From: Odobenus rosmarus divergens
Taxonomy: Eukaryota > Chordata > Mammalia > Carnivora > Odobenidae
DNA length: 64,000 bases
NCBI RefSeq assembly: GCF_000321225.1
Contig: NW_004450458.1
Span: forward strand, 1,584,807-1,648,806
Direction of reading: 5' to 3'
Position numbers and translations under genes: made by a program. The notes below the pieces were generated by a model. It worked only from the letters and a program-made list of their open reading frames with translations. It was not told the DNA's origin and made no database searches. Each line of letters opens with the position of its first letter. Within the stretch, counting starts at the first letter, position 1. Positions 1 through 17,804 of the stretch are shown one piece after another.

Positions 1-1179
1 AAGGACCTTCCTCTTCCTGTGTACAAAAAGATTGTTTAAAAAAATGTCTCAAAGAAATGCATCTCAAGTTTTAAAAATAAAAGAAATGAAGCTTCATATT
101 GTCATCCCGAACAAAAACGTTTTGTTTGCTCATGCCGCTGATTATAGGTCTAAGTAACATACTTAGAAATAATTTTTCTAACTTTCTTCAGTACTATGAC
201 AAATACAGACTATCACAAGAAGCAAAGCAAACACCATTGTAATCAACAATCACACAAAATAGACAAACTCTATTAGTGACAACTATAGAATAGATGGCTT
301 TGGATTAATGAACCATTTTTAGAATGAGAGTTTGTAAAATGAAATTTTGGAAAGTGTGTTTCAAGCCCAGTCATGAGATTGAGCTTTAGGTTTCTGACTT
401 TGGTGAGTTTTAAATACTCCTCTGGGACTTTTAGCACAGCTTCAAGGATCAAATATTAACAACCACCACGAGAGAATCCACAAGACATTTAGTAGTGGAT
501 TGTTACACCTTTTCCTCAAGAGTAATCCCTGGGTCTGCCACCTTGGTTTTCACAACACATTATGCTACATTAAATAAATAACAGCATTTCATCTGCTCAC
601 TTCATCCCAACAATTATTTAAAAGTACAACACACCAAAAACTAGACTTCAAATATCTTCTAGAGAGGTTTTTTTTTAAAATTTAGCTTGGGCTCACAGTC
701 TTACTTCCATATGTACTTGACCAAGATCTTTGAATGTCAGCATATGATACAATATCATCATTATTTACAAATATGAAAAGTTGGGTGAATTCAAAGACCC
801 AGATCCAGGCTTGTTTATTTTCTTCACCAGCAGTGATTTGGGTTAAACGAATGTTGAGAAGTGGAAGCACTGGCGGTACCAATCCACCCCCAAATCCGGG
901 GCCCCGGGCGTTTTAGGGACCTTTATCTACAGTGCGAGTAGCCCAAGTCCCCGCACTTGGGACCGTAGGTCTGGGGCCCAGATGGGTTAATGTCACTGCA
1001 AGGTCTACGCAGCAACAGGGGCTGGGACAACAGACTGAGCAAATCGAGAACGATCTCATTGCCTTCTAAACATTAATTCTCCGGTTTCCTCTTCTCTGAG
1101 CAAGGGATCAGAGGCTTCTATCCTGCCTGGTTGCCTCACTGAAAGCTCCCAATAAACTCCAAGCAAACCTAAGGAGGTT
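1..1179. other. Unassigned flank, no gene recognised
   Basis: AT-rich non-repetitive DNA grading into GC-richer sequence after about 880. No exon, RNA gene or named repeat was recognised. A minus-strand open frame lies at about 682-910 but has no ATG and no recognisable family (see rejected items). Confidence 0.4.
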
Positions 1180-1510
1180 GAAGGGTTCCCCCTCCCCCCC
1201 CCCGGCGTCAGGGCATGGTAGCAGATGCCGCGTCTCTGGGGGAACACACCAGCCTCTGCCCCCAGAGCCCGACGGACCACGCGCCCTTGGGCCCCCCTCG
1301 AGCCGCGGAGAAAGGGCCCAGACTAAACCCGGACCCCCCCCTCCCCGGCTCACTCACCGCCTGCATCCCGAGGCTCCCGGCCCAGAGCGCGCCTCGCAAG
1401 TGCGCCGCGTTCCGCCTCCTGCGGTTCTGCTGCCCGAAACCCGGGCCGGCTGGGCTGCGCTGCGGCGAGGGCCGGTGTAGCCTCGCGGCTTTTCAGTTCC
1501 AATCCTCGCC
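1180..1510 (-). promoter_or_regulatory. SYCP2L: CpG-rich segment, candidate SYCP2L promoter
   Basis: This short GC- and CpG-rich block sits about 3.9 kb upstream of the GCM2 start and stands out from AT-rich surroundings. In human, SYCP2L (an oocyte synaptonemal complex protein 2-like gene) starts a few kb upstream of GCM2 in the opposite direction, so a divergent promoter is expected about here. No TATA box is evident on the minus strand. The assignment rests on synteny plus the ATG and splice donor just inside it. An unrelated CpG island is possible. Confidence 0.4.
1358..1480 (-). other. SYCP2L: Candidate first exon of SYCP2L (minus strand)
   Basis: Read on the minus strand, a GC-rich stretch ends in ATG CAG GCG followed at once by the strong donor GTGAGTG (ATG at 1366-1364, exon end at 1358). 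That would be a first exon carrying a 5' UTR and three codons (M-Q-A) in phase 0. The upstream edge is a guess, because the transcription start is not visible. No later SYCP2L exon was found at lower coordinates, so the rest would lie beyond the left edge. The gene name is inferred from human synteny, not from protein similarity. Confidence 0.35.
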
Positions 1511-2780
1511 CAGAATGCTAATCAATTAACCGGCACCTGAATTTACTAAGCCCCTATTTGAGACGCAAGATACCCTTGCAGGTAATTAGCAATCCTGGTC
1601 AGGCCACCTGGGCGCATGCACGCACAGCTTAAAGCGATTTCTCAAGAGTCTGTGAACAACGTCATGTAAATATTCTTTATTTGAGGAATTCGAAACTGAT
1701 AGATAGCCCCTTTGCGGAAGCCGGCAGTTTTCTCTCCACCTTTAATAGCTGGGTGAGCGGTCTTTGGTCTATTGATTCTGATATAGACTAAAACTGGATT
1801 TTCCCCTAGGAAGCAGATTTGTACCTGAAATTGTGAGAATATTCCTGAACTCACAAAAGGTTTTTTTGTTTGTTTGTTTCATTAACCTGGTGTACTCAGT
1901 CAAAAACAAAACCAAACAAAACGGGGTGGGGGGAGGAAACAAATAACTTCATCCACTCTGCTTGTTTTCTACCTACTTCCTTTAACCCAACTAGAGTGTG
2001 TACTAATGGCCAGGTTTCTGCTGCTAAGTAGCCTGTTTATGTGAACACAGTGGCAAAAATAAATTGGACTGGCGCTTTCTTAAAAACAAAAAAAAAGACC
2101 CCTCAGATCTAAACTTTCCTTGTGTAAAAATCAATTTGTGTTATGATTACAAACTATGGGTATTTCGTGTCAAGACATTTACAGAAGATACCTGTTTACA
2201 TCAAAGCAAGACCCAATAGAACCAGAATCTCTGCTAGGTCAGTGCATACACCTGCGGTCCATTCAAAATGATACTTATTTCAAAGACCATGATGTCTGTT
2301 TCCTGGTCAATATGATGTAAATATACTTACATTAATTTCCTGATTTTCATCTAAGCCTAGCAAATGCAAAGCCTTCTTCCTTTGCTTTTGAATTAATGAG
2401 GTTTTACTGTATCAAAATAGTAATGAAGGAAGAGCCAGCTGTGAATATAAAGTGTTCTGAATCAATGAAAATACTAGTGCAGAAAAAAAATGGAAGGATA
2501 GTAACAAACAATAATCAAAATACAGTTTAAGTGCATTTGATTTTACAGAATAAAATAATATGAGAATATAATAAACAATATAATAAAATTACAGTTTGCT
2601 TAATAATAGACAAAAGCTTTATAATCAGTTATTTACAGAATTTTGGGCGAAAACATATCCTTCCAAACTATAGGGTTGCTAATGCATTCAAATTTTCTGG
2701 AGAAATGTAAGACAACACAATAAACAACACCACTACTTAATTATTTTTATTTTCAAATTTTCACTTCAATCAGCTTTTTA
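1511..2780. other. Intergenic, no gene seen
   Basis: AT-rich sequence with no exon recognised. A tandem GATA pair (TGATAGATAG) lies at about 1697-1706, roughly 3.4 kb upstream of the GCM2 TATA box. The rest is featureless apart from short homopolymers. Confidence 0.4.
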
Positions 2781-2903
2781 AATTTTTTTTTAAGTAGGCT
2801 CCATACCCAATGTGTGGCTTAATTAAACTAACAAGCCTGAGATCAAGACCTTAGCTGAGATCGAACCGGATGCGCAACTAATTGACGCACCCAGGCACCC
2901 CTC
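2781..2903 (-). mobile_element. Old carnivoran tRNA-derived SINE
   Basis: The segment begins with a T-run followed by AAGTAGGCTCCA and ends with CACCCAGGCACCCC, which is the reverse complement of a SINE head. Its short body lacks the CT tract, like the copy at 58040-58166. Imperfect flanking repeats (ATCAGCTTTTTA and ATTAGCTTCTTTTA) may be the target-site duplication. Many mismatches to the younger copies indicate age. Confidence 0.75.
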
Positions 2904-4344
2904 GATTAGCTTCTTTTACTAACATGTTTTACTGAACCATACTTTTAGGGCAACTTGGAATAAAGATTTTAATTCTTCTGAAACTAAATATGGCAGAGAG
3001 TCTGTGACATTTCTTTGGACACCAGAATCCACTTAGAAAAAAAAGTATATAATTAAGTGATTTGGCTTTAACGTTAAAAAATTGTATGCATTTGTATTGT
3101 TAAAGGTTAAAGACTCCTTAGGAACATTCCAAGATTATAGAGACAAGAAAGATTCTAATAATCTGTACAATAAGACCCGAAATTAACATCTATATAGTCT
3201 CAGAGGTGATTTTGAATTATTTCTGAAGTTATGTTAAAACATTTTAAAGTATACATTATCTTAACCTATCACAATTAACGAAATATGTACGTAAAAGAAA
3301 AGTGTGAATAAGTTTAACGTTTGGAAGACAAACAGCATAAAAACAACTGAAGGACAGGAGTGGCCAGACCTTTGGCAGTCGGTTAATACGATGAAAATCT
3401 GCCGACAAAACTCCTGGGGGAAGAGTGGACACTCTCTTCGTTTCCTCCCCGAGCCTCGTGGCGACTACGCGAGAGTGATTTTAATCAGAAACCCTGACCT
3501 ACACGATCTTTCAGAAAGAGAACTTTGGGGGAAGAGAGGCAGAGGGATGACCAAGTCACTTTTTTTTCTGCGTGGACTTTCCGCCTCTGGTTGGGAGGAG
3601 CAGCCAGCTTGAAACTAGGGAAAGAAGAAAATTCGTGAAACTGCCCAAAGCTGGCATTTCTCGTCACCGGAGTTCTCCGCTGCCCATAGCTGGCCGCTCT
3701 GAAAAGCATCTCACTATTGGATTGACTTTCCTAACAAACCTGACTGTGCCCTTGACCGGAGGTGAGAGAACAGCGAGCGCGGACAATTATTTAGCGCAAG
3801 ATGTGGGTTTAAGGAGCATCTGCTTTTTCCGCCTTTGGCCAAAGTGAGAGACTGGTCCGGCAAGAGGCGCTGGCCTGGGCGCGCTCCCGGCCGGGTCCCA
3901 CGCACCATCAGTCGGTGCTCCCGGAGCCTGCTGGGCCGTGCCCAGGTCCCTCGCGCGCCGGCTTCGGGGTTTGGAGGGGCCTTCGGGGGCGGCTCTTCTC
4001 TGGATACGGCTGGGAACCGAAGCGTGCCGCCTGCAGAACAAAGGCACGAGAAAAAACTCCGGGAAAACACTTCCCTCGCCGCTCAGACTGGCTACAAAGA
4101 GATTTAAGTCATTTCAAACGATTTCTTTTATTGGACGCTTCCAGGTACCGGAATCACCCTAATGAGGCAGAAGAACAGACGAAGACTTGGTGTCGGTCCC
4201 GGGGGATCCATAGCATCCTGCGCCCCCTCACCTGGTTCCTCCAGGCTCCAGAAAACCTCCCCAGATGGAATGGGGTATTTCCATGACAATACCAATAAAG
4301 ACGATCTTTAAAACTTTGTTTCCGGTGGGTGGCTACTGAGAATT

Positions 4345-4404
4345 CACTGAGTCCCAGTCCCCTTTTAAACAGATAAGGAAACTGATGCCCAGAGGGAGTT
4401 GAGA
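4345..4404 (-). mobile_element. MIR core fragment
   Basis: CCCCTTTTAAACAGATAAGG followed by AAACTGATGCCCAGAGG matches the reverse complement of the conserved MIR core (TTTTACAGATGAGGAAACTGAGGCCCAGAGAGG). This ancient SINE relic supplies the AGATAAG motif upstream of GCM2. Confidence 0.55.
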
Positions 4405-4410
4405 CGAGAG

Positions 4411-4447
4411 GGAGAGAGAATGAGAGAGAGAGAGAGCGCGCGCGCGC
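4411..4447. repeat. (GA)n followed by (GC)6
   Basis: A GA-rich run passes directly into twelve bases of alternating G and C at 4436-4447. Alternating GC of this kind can adopt Z-DNA. It lies about 0.7 kb upstream of the GCM2 TATA box. Confidence 0.8.
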
Positions 4448-5122
4448 TAAGTGTCCTGCTTACGCGCCCGGGGCCCGCAGAGCCCACCCACGCCCTCCTC
4501 GTCCAGCTACCCTTAGGTCATCTCCCCCCTCCTTCTCCAGGTTCACTTTCAGGGACTTTTCGTCCCACTGGGCCACGTCCCTTGCGCAGCCCCTCTGGAG
4601 CATAGGTACACCTAGGCCTGCGAGCTCACGGGGACCTCCGGCATTCCTTCGGACTCCACTCCTCCACCCCCTACCCCCACCCCCCCGGAAAAAAGCACAG
4701 ACAGCTCTGACAAAGCCCGAGAGCAGAAGCCCAAAGCTAGCTGGCGCGGGCGCAGTTACCCAGACTAGGGCGCGCGACCGCCAAGGTCCTACAAACGGTG
4801 CCTAGGAATTGAGGGTCAGTTCTCTGGGGACTTCGCTGGAAAGCCTCTGTCTCAAAACCTTCCATCTAAATGCAATCCGAAACCCCAGAGGCGAGGCGAG
4901 GTTAGGAAAAAAAAAAAAAAGATTTCAACTTAAATGAGACATTCCAACTCCCCACCCCCCACCCTCGCCCCTTGACATCTTGCCTTCAGTTTCCCGAGGG
5001 CTCGGGTCAACTTCCCCCTCCGTTCCTAGGTCTGTCCGGGCGGGGGTGACCCGCCTTGCTGGTGCCGGGAGGGTGGGAGCTGGCGAGAGCGAGGAAAGGC
5101 GGAGCCTGGGCAGGTGTGTCCT

Positions 5123-5128
5123 TATAAA
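5123..5128 (+). promoter_or_regulatory. GCM2: TATA box of GCM2
   Basis: CCTTATAAACTTG sits in otherwise GC-rich sequence 245 bp before the GCM2 ATG. Initiation would be expected near 5150-5160, giving a 5' UTR of about 215 nt. No ATG occurs between there and 5373, so the CDS start is the first AUG of the predicted mRNA. An E-box-like CAGGTG lies just upstream at 5111. Confidence 0.6.
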
Positions 5129-5228
5129 CTTGCGGGCACCGCCGCGCGCCGCCGCTGCGGTTTTCAGCACCCGGGCTGAGAACAGAGCTCTTAACCCTTG
5201 TCCACCACTTCTGGATTTCTAAGTAAAT

Positions 5229-5275
5229 TCTCTCTCTCTGTCTCTCTGTGGGTCTCTGTCTCTCCATCTCCATCC
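5229..5275 (+). repeat. CT-rich tract in GCM2 5' UTR
   Basis: A run of CTCTCT, CTGTCTCT and similar units lies in the predicted 5' leader. It falls inside a possible short intron with donor GTAAAT at 5223 and acceptor CTTTCAG ending at 5337. Confidence 0.7.
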
Positions 5276-5372
5276 AGTTCATTGTTAGTGGGAAAACATC
5301 ACCTTGCCCATCTAGGTTTTTTTCTTCTATCTTTCAGGATCGTTGGCGGAGAGCGCAGGCAAGGTGGGGCAG

Positions 5373-12327
<6,955 letters not shown>

Positions 12328-12530
12328 ACAGTCCTGGGCATGACATAATAGTGGTGTCCATGCGTGCAGTGAAATGTGGAATAGAAGCTATCTCTTGTTT
12401 GAGCTGGGGGATTGATCTAGCGGACATATATAATAATAATAATGCTGATCAGTTGAGAAAATTATGGGCTGGAAATGTTTAGATAGTATAGGGAAATTTT
12501 TGCACAGCATTTTAAAACCTACTGCACTAC

Positions 12531-12741
12531 AGGGGCGCCTGGGTGGCTCAGTGAGTTAAGCCTCCAACGTGATTTTGGCTCAGGTCAGGATCTCAGGGTT
12601 GTAAGATCAAGCCCCATGTCGGCCTCCATGCTTGGTGCAGAGTCTGCTTCAGATTCTCTGTCTCCCTCTCCCTCTGCCCCTCTCCCTGCTCCCTCTCTCT
12701 CTCTCAAATAAATAAATAAATAAAATCTTCAAGAAAAAAAG
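12531..12741 (+). mobile_element. Can-SINE in GCM2 3' UTR
   Basis: Full-length head, body, CT tract and AATAAA-rich tail in sense orientation. A 17-bp target-site duplication (AAAACCTACTGCACTAC at 12514-12530, and 12742-12758) has two mismatches, so the insertion is not very recent. Confidence 0.95.
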
Positions 12742-13349
12742 AAAACCTACCGCACTGCATAGGATTAGGTCTGAAATGTGACTCTCCCAAATGAACAAAT
12801 AAGCAAGTTGGATACCATGATGAGTAATAAGCTAAATTCACTGGAGTAGAAGCCAAGAATTCTGGTTCTCATTCTAAGCCCTTTCCCATTTGACCATAGG
12901 GAATTTTACAAATCCTTATCTGGCCTTTAGAGGTTGTCAAAATAGTTTCAGGAAGAAGTCTTTACAATCTTATCTCTTGAGTCATTTCTTAAAATTTTTA
13001 TTTAGCATTTACCATCTATTACAAGATTTTCAGGAAATAAATTTGACCATTTTATCCCCAAGTATATAACTACAACTTTTTAAAAAAATTTACAATATTG
13101 CAATGATAATGTGCAATTGTTTTTAAGAGAATTTTGTTTTCCAGTGTCAGCTGAATACCTTTTCTTAACATCAATGAACGTTTTCATAACAGAAACAGCA
13201 TAACAATGATGTGTATTTAAGATTATTATTGTGCTAAAATATGTTTTTTCTGATTAAGTTTCAGAATTAGAATTGAGATGTTTTATTCAAACACAGGTTT
13301 ACTGTTTGTTACTCCTTATAAATGTAATTGATAATATTTGGGTGAATGT

Positions 13350-13355
13350 AATAAA
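13350..13355 (+). terminator. GCM2: Candidate GCM2 poly(A) signal
   Basis: AATAAA in GTGAATGTAATAAAGAAG, the last canonical signal before the L1-derived block begins. The choice among the signals present cannot be made from sequence alone. Confidence 0.45.
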
Positions 13356-13497
13356 GAAGTTTTAAGGTAATGTTGCTGATGCTTGAGTTATTTCAAAAAG
13401 GAGATAGGAAAAAATTGTGTTCCTATTATGACCTGCAAAACTGTTGCTATAATATACAAAAACATATTAGTTCATTTAACAGTTTTATAGTTTATTT

Positions 13498-15128
13498 CAT
13501 TTTATTTTTTGTACCTTTTGACCCCCTTCACCCACTCACCCATTCTGCTCACTCCCCTCCCCTCCCCTCCCCTCTGGCAACCACCAATCTGTTCTCTGTA
13601 TCTATGAACTCCCATTTTTTGTTATTTTAGATTCCACATGTAAGTGAGACCATATGGCATTTGTCTTTCCCTGTCTTATTTTACTTAGCATAATGCCCCC
13701 AAGATCCATCCATGGTGTCACAAATAGTAAGACTTCACTCCATGGTATCTATACGCCACATTTTCTTTTTTTTTTTTTTATCCATTCATCCCTAGGGAGA
13801 CAACTACTTAGGTTGTTTCTGGGACTTGGCTACTGTAAATGATGCTACAATGAACATGGGGGTGCATATAGCTTTTCAAATTAGTGTTTTCATTTTCTTA
13901 GGATAGATACCCAGCAGAGGAATTGCTGGATCACATGGTAGATCTATTTTTAATTTTTTGAGGAACCTTCATGCTGTTTGCCACGGTAATTGTACCAATT
14001 TGCATTCCCCCCAACAGTGCACAAGGGTTCCCTTTTATCTACATCCTCGCCAGCACTTATTTCTTGTCTTCTTAATAATAGCCATTCTAAAGGTGTGAGG
14101 TGATATCTCATTGTGGTTCTGATTTCTATTTCCCTGATGATGGGTGATGCTGAGCATCTTTTCACTTACCTATTGGGTCATCTGTGTGTCTTCTTTAGAA
14201 ATGTCCATTCAGATCCTCTGCCCATTTTTTAATTGGATTTTTTTTTTTTTTTGCTATTGACTTGTATGAGTTTTTTTAATATATTTTGGATATTAACCCC
14301 TTATTAGATATATGATTCGTAAATATTCTCTCCCATTCAGTAAGTTGCCTTTTCCTTGTGTTGACGATTTCCCTCACTGTGCAAAAACCTTTAAGTTTGA
14401 TTGTCATTTCACTTGTTTATTTTTGTTTTTGGTGTCAAATCCAAAAAATCATCACCAAGACCAATGTCAAGGAGTTTATTGCCTCTGTTTTTTTTTCTAG
14501 GAATTTTATAGTTTCAGGTCTTATATTTAAGTTCTGAATCCACTTGAGTTAATTTTTGTGTATGGTGTAAGACAGTGGTCCAGTTTCATTCTTTGGATCT
14601 AGCTGTCCCAGTGCAATTTATTGAAGAGACTGTCCTTTCCCCATTGTATATTCTGGGCTCCTTTGTTATAAGTTAATTGCCCATATATGTATGGATTTGT
14701 TCCTGGGCTCTCTGTTCTGTTCCATTGATTTATGTGTCTGTTTTTATGCCACTACCATACTGTTTGTTTACTATAGCTTTGAAATATAGTTTGAAATCAG
14801 AGAGAATAATTCCTTCAGCTTTGTTCTTTTTCAAGACTACTTTGGTTTTTGAGGTCTCTTGTGGTTCCACACAAATTTTAGAGTTGTTTTTTCTATTTCT
14901 GTGGAAAATGCCATTGGAATGTTGGTAGGAATTTTGCACTGAATCTGTAGATTGCTTTGAGTAATATGGATATTTTAACAATATGAATTCTTCTGATTCA
15001 TGAGCTTGGAATATCCACTTATTTGTGTCTTCTTCAATTTCTTTCATTAATGCCTTATAGTTTTCAGTGTGCAGGTCAGGTCTTTCACTTTCTCAGTTAA
15101 ATTTATTTCTAGGTATTTCAGTAGTTTA
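13498..15128 (-). mobile_element. L1 3' part, antisense
   Basis: About 1.6 kb of antisense L1 covering the 3' UTR and the C-terminal part of ORF2. Landmarks are CATATGGCATTTGTCTTTCC, GGATAGATACCCAGCAGAGG, TGATATCTCATTGTGGTTCT and TTATTGAAGAGACTGTCC. The frame is broken many times. It begins just past the GCM2 3' end. Confidence 0.9.
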
Positions 15129-15192
15129 TTTTAGAAAGAATTATTTGCTATACTGATAACAAAAAGCCTATTCAAAACATTCAGAATGCATG

Positions 15193-15216
15193 CACACACA
15201 CACACACACACACACA
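15193..15216. repeat. (CA)12 microsatellite
   Basis: Twelve uninterrupted CA units. Confidence 0.98.
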
Positions 15217-15582
15217 TTTTGCACAGCTCATGGTATTTACTAAAATCATTCAGTTTTCAAATTAATACAAAGTATATAAATTTCTTTTGAGAATGGAAAG
15301 GAATGAAATGGAATTTGCATAGAATACTCAATTTGCATAACTAAATGACAGCAAGTCAGATAGATGCCATTTTAAATTATTGAGTGTTATATATTTTTTA
15401 CCTGATTCATAAAGCCCTAATACCCTGATGTAATAAATACATGGAGTTCTGGCCTCCAGATTAAATAAATATGAGTACACTCCTATGATTCCCTAGCCAA
15501 TTCTTTCTCTGAGGAGAGGATGCCTAGCACACTCACAGACTACTTTTTTCTTTCAACTTCTGTTGCCTGAACTCACAGCTTA

Positions 15583-15772
15583 TAATAATGTCTAACATTT
15601 ATATGGCACTTGCAGGGACCAGACACTGTTCCAAGCTCTAAACATATGCTAATGTGTTTAATCCTCACATCGGTTCTCTGAGCTACCTGAGAGACATGCA
15701 GTGACTTACATAGTAAGTAGCAGCTGGGATTTGAATTCAGGTCACCTCCAGAATCTATGCTCTGAACCACCA
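15583..15772 (-). mobile_element. MIR SINE
   Basis: TAACATTTATATGGCACTTG, TAATCCTCACATCGGTTCTC and GGGATTTGAATTCAGGTC are reverse-complement MIR landmarks spanning nearly the whole element. Confidence 0.75.
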
Positions 15773-17344
15773 CATGACGTTAGCTTTGACTGGAATCATC
15801 TATCAGTGAAATTCCATTTGTACTTAGCACATGTGTACTTGGCATCGAGCAGACAGTCCTAAGTACATATGTCCCAACACAGGACCTGAGGCATTCCATG
15901 TAGGACAGGCAGAAAGGGGCAGGGCAGGGGTGGGAGTGAACACACTCGGGGTGGAGGCCCTGAGGCAGACATTTCCCAAAGTGTGGTACAAGGGTGCCCT
16001 GGTTCTGGGGCAATTCTAAATAGTCTGCAGATATTTTATGTGAATAGTTGTGGATTAATCTTAATGTATAATAGGGAAAGATTTATAAGGAACACTTCGA
16101 ATCTATGATTTCAAAATATTTTTTCCTAGACAAAGCAAGATAGTATGGGCATGTTTGCTTGTTTGTTTGTCTGAAAGCAAGGCAACTTACAAAGAGATAT
16201 TACACAACCAATAGTGCAGATATTGCAAGGAAATGCCAAAGAGTGATTAAAACGGATCACAATGAGTGAGAACTACTGACTGTGTCTCACTGACTAGTGA
16301 GACACATTTTCCTGGAGCAAGGGGACAGTGGGTGGCTCAGGTAGAAAGGGTCAGTGGTGATGACAATGAGATGGTAGAAAGCGGGAGCCAATGAGGAAAA
16401 CAAACACATACGTGACTTTTGGCATCTGGAAGTTTAACCACAGTGCTGAAGAGTCTAGAGAGTGGGCAGTACTCAGGAGCCAGGATGTGGGAGTTGATCC
16501 CAGGAGAGGTGGGTGAAGAAACATACCTCAATTGTCAGCGAGGGCCCCCCAGCCATGCCATCCTCCAAGGAGCCAAGACAGAAAGCAGGGTGGCTGTATA
16601 GCACAGATCAGTTCTTGTGAACTGGGCCAACTGAGGAAGGCACAAAAAGGTTTAGACTCTGGATCATATTTACTGCTTAGAAAAACCAACTGGTTAGGGA
16701 GCAACAAGTTTTGTGGAAAATGCATGGAAGTAGGAAACTTACAAAGGCCTAGCTGCCATATTGTTATTAATATGAAATATTAATTATGAATGCTAGTTAT
16801 TAATAACTCTTTGCTTGCAAATTTATTATCAGTTTTCAAATATGGGGAGTATAAGTTAGAGCAGCCAAAGTTTCTGACATACTTTGCTCTGCTCAGCTGA
16901 TGAACCAGGAAGGGCCCAAGCCTGCAGCTCGACCCATGACAACATTAGCTGTTGAGCACAGAGGGAGATAAAGCAAAGGAGGTGAGGCCAGGCTGGTAGC
17001 TGAGACAGCTTTGATCAAGGCAGAAGATAGCAATTAGACTTACCAGCGCCAAGGGACACTAAACAGAAACATGAGTTATTCACTTGCTCATCATTCATTC
17101 CTCTTCATGAATAGTGCATAGTCTGGAAGTGGACTTACCTGGAAGAATCTTAGATACTGAATCCAACCTCTGACAGTTTCAATGGAACATTTGTCAGAAA
17201 AGCTAATGGGCTTTTTTCATAATTAAAAATCTTATAAAACTCTATTAACTAATCTGTGAGACGTTGCATTAAGAACAGCATAGCAAATAGAATTCACAAC
17301 TGACAAAATGATTTGAAAAACAGTTTCTCCCCGCATCCATCCTT
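15773..17344. other. Intergenic, little recognised
   Basis: No exon or RNA gene. Part of 15950-16270 resembles an old hAT relic (CCCAAAGTGTGGTAC), too decayed to define. Confidence 0.4.
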
Positions 17345-17515
17345 CTTTGGTCCACAACTTTGCTCTGTGATATGCAATGTGGCTACACGTTAGAATCTCC
17401 TGGGCAGCTGTAATAGTCCTAGCGTGCAGGATGCACCTCAGACCAATTAAATCTATGGGGATGAGACCCAGCCAGCATATTTTAAAACTTCCCAGATAAT
17501 TCCAAAACGCAATCC
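17345..17515. mobile_element. MER20-like hAT relic
   Basis: GGCTACACGTTAGAATCTCC, TGGGCAGCTG and the later CAGACCAATTAAATCTATGGGG resemble the mammalian MER20 group. Ends are indistinct. Confidence 0.35.
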
Positions 17516-17804
17516 TTGTCTATAATTTGCCAGAAAAGTACTGGAAACCTCTTTAGTGTCTCACTAGGAAGCTGAAAGCAATATGGTCCTGTGGAGACTT
17601 GAAAGACACTATTCTCAGTGTAATTAATCTTTATTACCTCTGACTTTTCCCTGGATGCCATTGTTGTGTTCATTGAATGAAAATGGGAAGATGTTGGCAG
17701 GGGCCAAGTCATCCATTTGTTGCCATTTAAAATACAAATTAAAAACTGGATTTTGAAAACAATAAAATAAGATATAATACCCTGCGTATAAGTCAAAGCG
17801 TGAG

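Larger units (their letters stand above)
3400..5150 (+). promoter_or_regulatory. GCM2: GC-rich GCM2 upstream region
   Basis: From about 3.4 kb to the TATA box the sequence is patchily GC- and CpG-rich, with C-runs and GC boxes, unlike the AT-rich DNA on its left. It contains a GATA-type site AGATAAG at 4371-4377 inside a MIR relic and a GA/GC simple repeat. GATA3 is known from human work to activate GCM2 through GATA motifs; use of this particular site is inference. Several open frames across this block have no coding signature and reflect base composition. Confidence 0.6.
12328..13375 (+). other. GCM2: GCM2 3' UTR (predicted)
   Basis: Non-coding sequence after the stop, AT-rich, with a SINE inserted 203 bp past the TGA. 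Candidate poly(A) signals are the AATAAA units in the SINE tail (about 12706-12724), one at 13036-13041 and one at 13350-13355. The last fits a UTR of about 1 kb. Confidence 0.55.

Noticed and set aside
682..910. Minus-strand open frame with protein-like composition (KQAWIWVFEFTQLFIFVNND)
   Set aside because: It has no ATG, no pyrimidine-rich acceptor upstream and no family I recognise. A decayed retrocopy is possible, but nothing supports a gene. A protein database search with the frame would decide.
5129..5137. TTGCGGGCA near the TATA box as a GCM self-binding site
   Set aside because: It matches only about six of eight positions of the GCM site ATGCGGGT, which is common by chance in GC-rich promoters.
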